Assembly: GCA_013140465.1 (NCBI GenBank)
Contig: JABFST010000229.1
Span: 1 to 5,962, forward strand
Direction of reading: 5' to 3'
Length of the DNA: 5,962 bases
Origin: Methylococcaceae bacterium
GTDB lineage: Bacteria; Pseudomonadota; Gammaproteobacteria; Methylococcales; Methylomonadaceae
Of the stretch, positions 5,939-5,962 are shown in pieces (within the stretch, counting starts at the first letter, position 1; the number at the start of each line of letters is the position of its first letter). The notes beneath the pieces are model-generated. The model was not told where the DNA came from. It ran no database searches and was given only the letters and a program-made list of their open reading frames with translations. A program made the translations under genes and the position numbers.

Positions 5939-5962
5939 ATGACGTTGCCACAGCCATTAGAC
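5939..5962 (+). CDS. Possible start of a gene running off the right edge
   Basis: From the ATG at 5939, eight codons to the window end read MTLPQPLD without a stop. A purine-rich GAGAGAAAG (5926-5934) is a plausible but weak ribosome binding site. An 11-codon reading frame (5907-5942, MKLLTIREKAP) ends in TGA overlapping this ATG as ATGA, an arrangement that would allow coupled translation but could be chance. No product can be suggested from eight residues. Confidence 0.3.

Noticed and set aside
5150..5962. CRISPR array or tRNA/rRNA in the gene-poor right end
   Set aside because: The repeats are inverted pairs, not regularly spaced direct repeats, and no cloverleaf or TTCRA-type tRNA arm was seen.

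Overview
The window looks like an accessory, element-rich stretch of a gammaproteobacterial methylotroph, most likely a Methylococcales methanotroph. This rests mainly on a large remnant of fhcA (formylmethanofuran dehydrogenase subunit A, a gene of tetrahydromethanopterin-linked C1 oxidation) together with moderate G+C. The taxon is an inference; no marker gene is present.

Left part (1-500, minus strand). The first 20 codons of an IS3-type OrfA-like transposase run off the left edge. Behind it, on the same strand, lies a complete 81-residue helix-turn-helix gene with the features of a restriction-modification controller (C) protein. Its upstream region carries a near-textbook double C-box operator (473-498). 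No restriction or methyltransferase gene is visible, and the IS end sits where the cognate endonuclease gene would normally follow.

Middle-left (719-1799, minus strand). This is a decayed fhcA: the C-terminal 330 codons are intact, an internal deletion with frameshift lies at about 1703-1712, a short stretch of upstream homology is still readable in another frame, and the N-terminal part is missing. Nothing convincing lies in 499-718 or 1800-2166 apart from weak promoter-like and repeat-like sequence.

Middle-right (2167-5149, plus strand). Two secreted-protein genes form an apparent operon. The first encodes a subtilisin-like (S8) protease with signal peptide, long propeptide, catalytic domain and a C-terminal beta-sandwich-like domain. 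It is interrupted by one single-base frameshift early in the propeptide. The second, 27 bp downstream, encodes a 311-residue exported protein. Its C-terminal third is recognisably a paralogue of the protease's own propeptide, but it has no catalytic domain, so it may be a trans-acting propeptide-like inhibitor or chaperone. The protease also has Glu where the catalytic Asp is expected and a CxxCH motif in its C-terminal domain.

Right part (5150-5962). About 790 bp hold essentially no gene. They contain two MITE-like inverted-repeat elements (5171-5397 and 5649-5835), a 28-bp near-perfect palindrome (5564-5591) and several small hairpins. A possible gene start (ATG at 5939) runs off the right edge.
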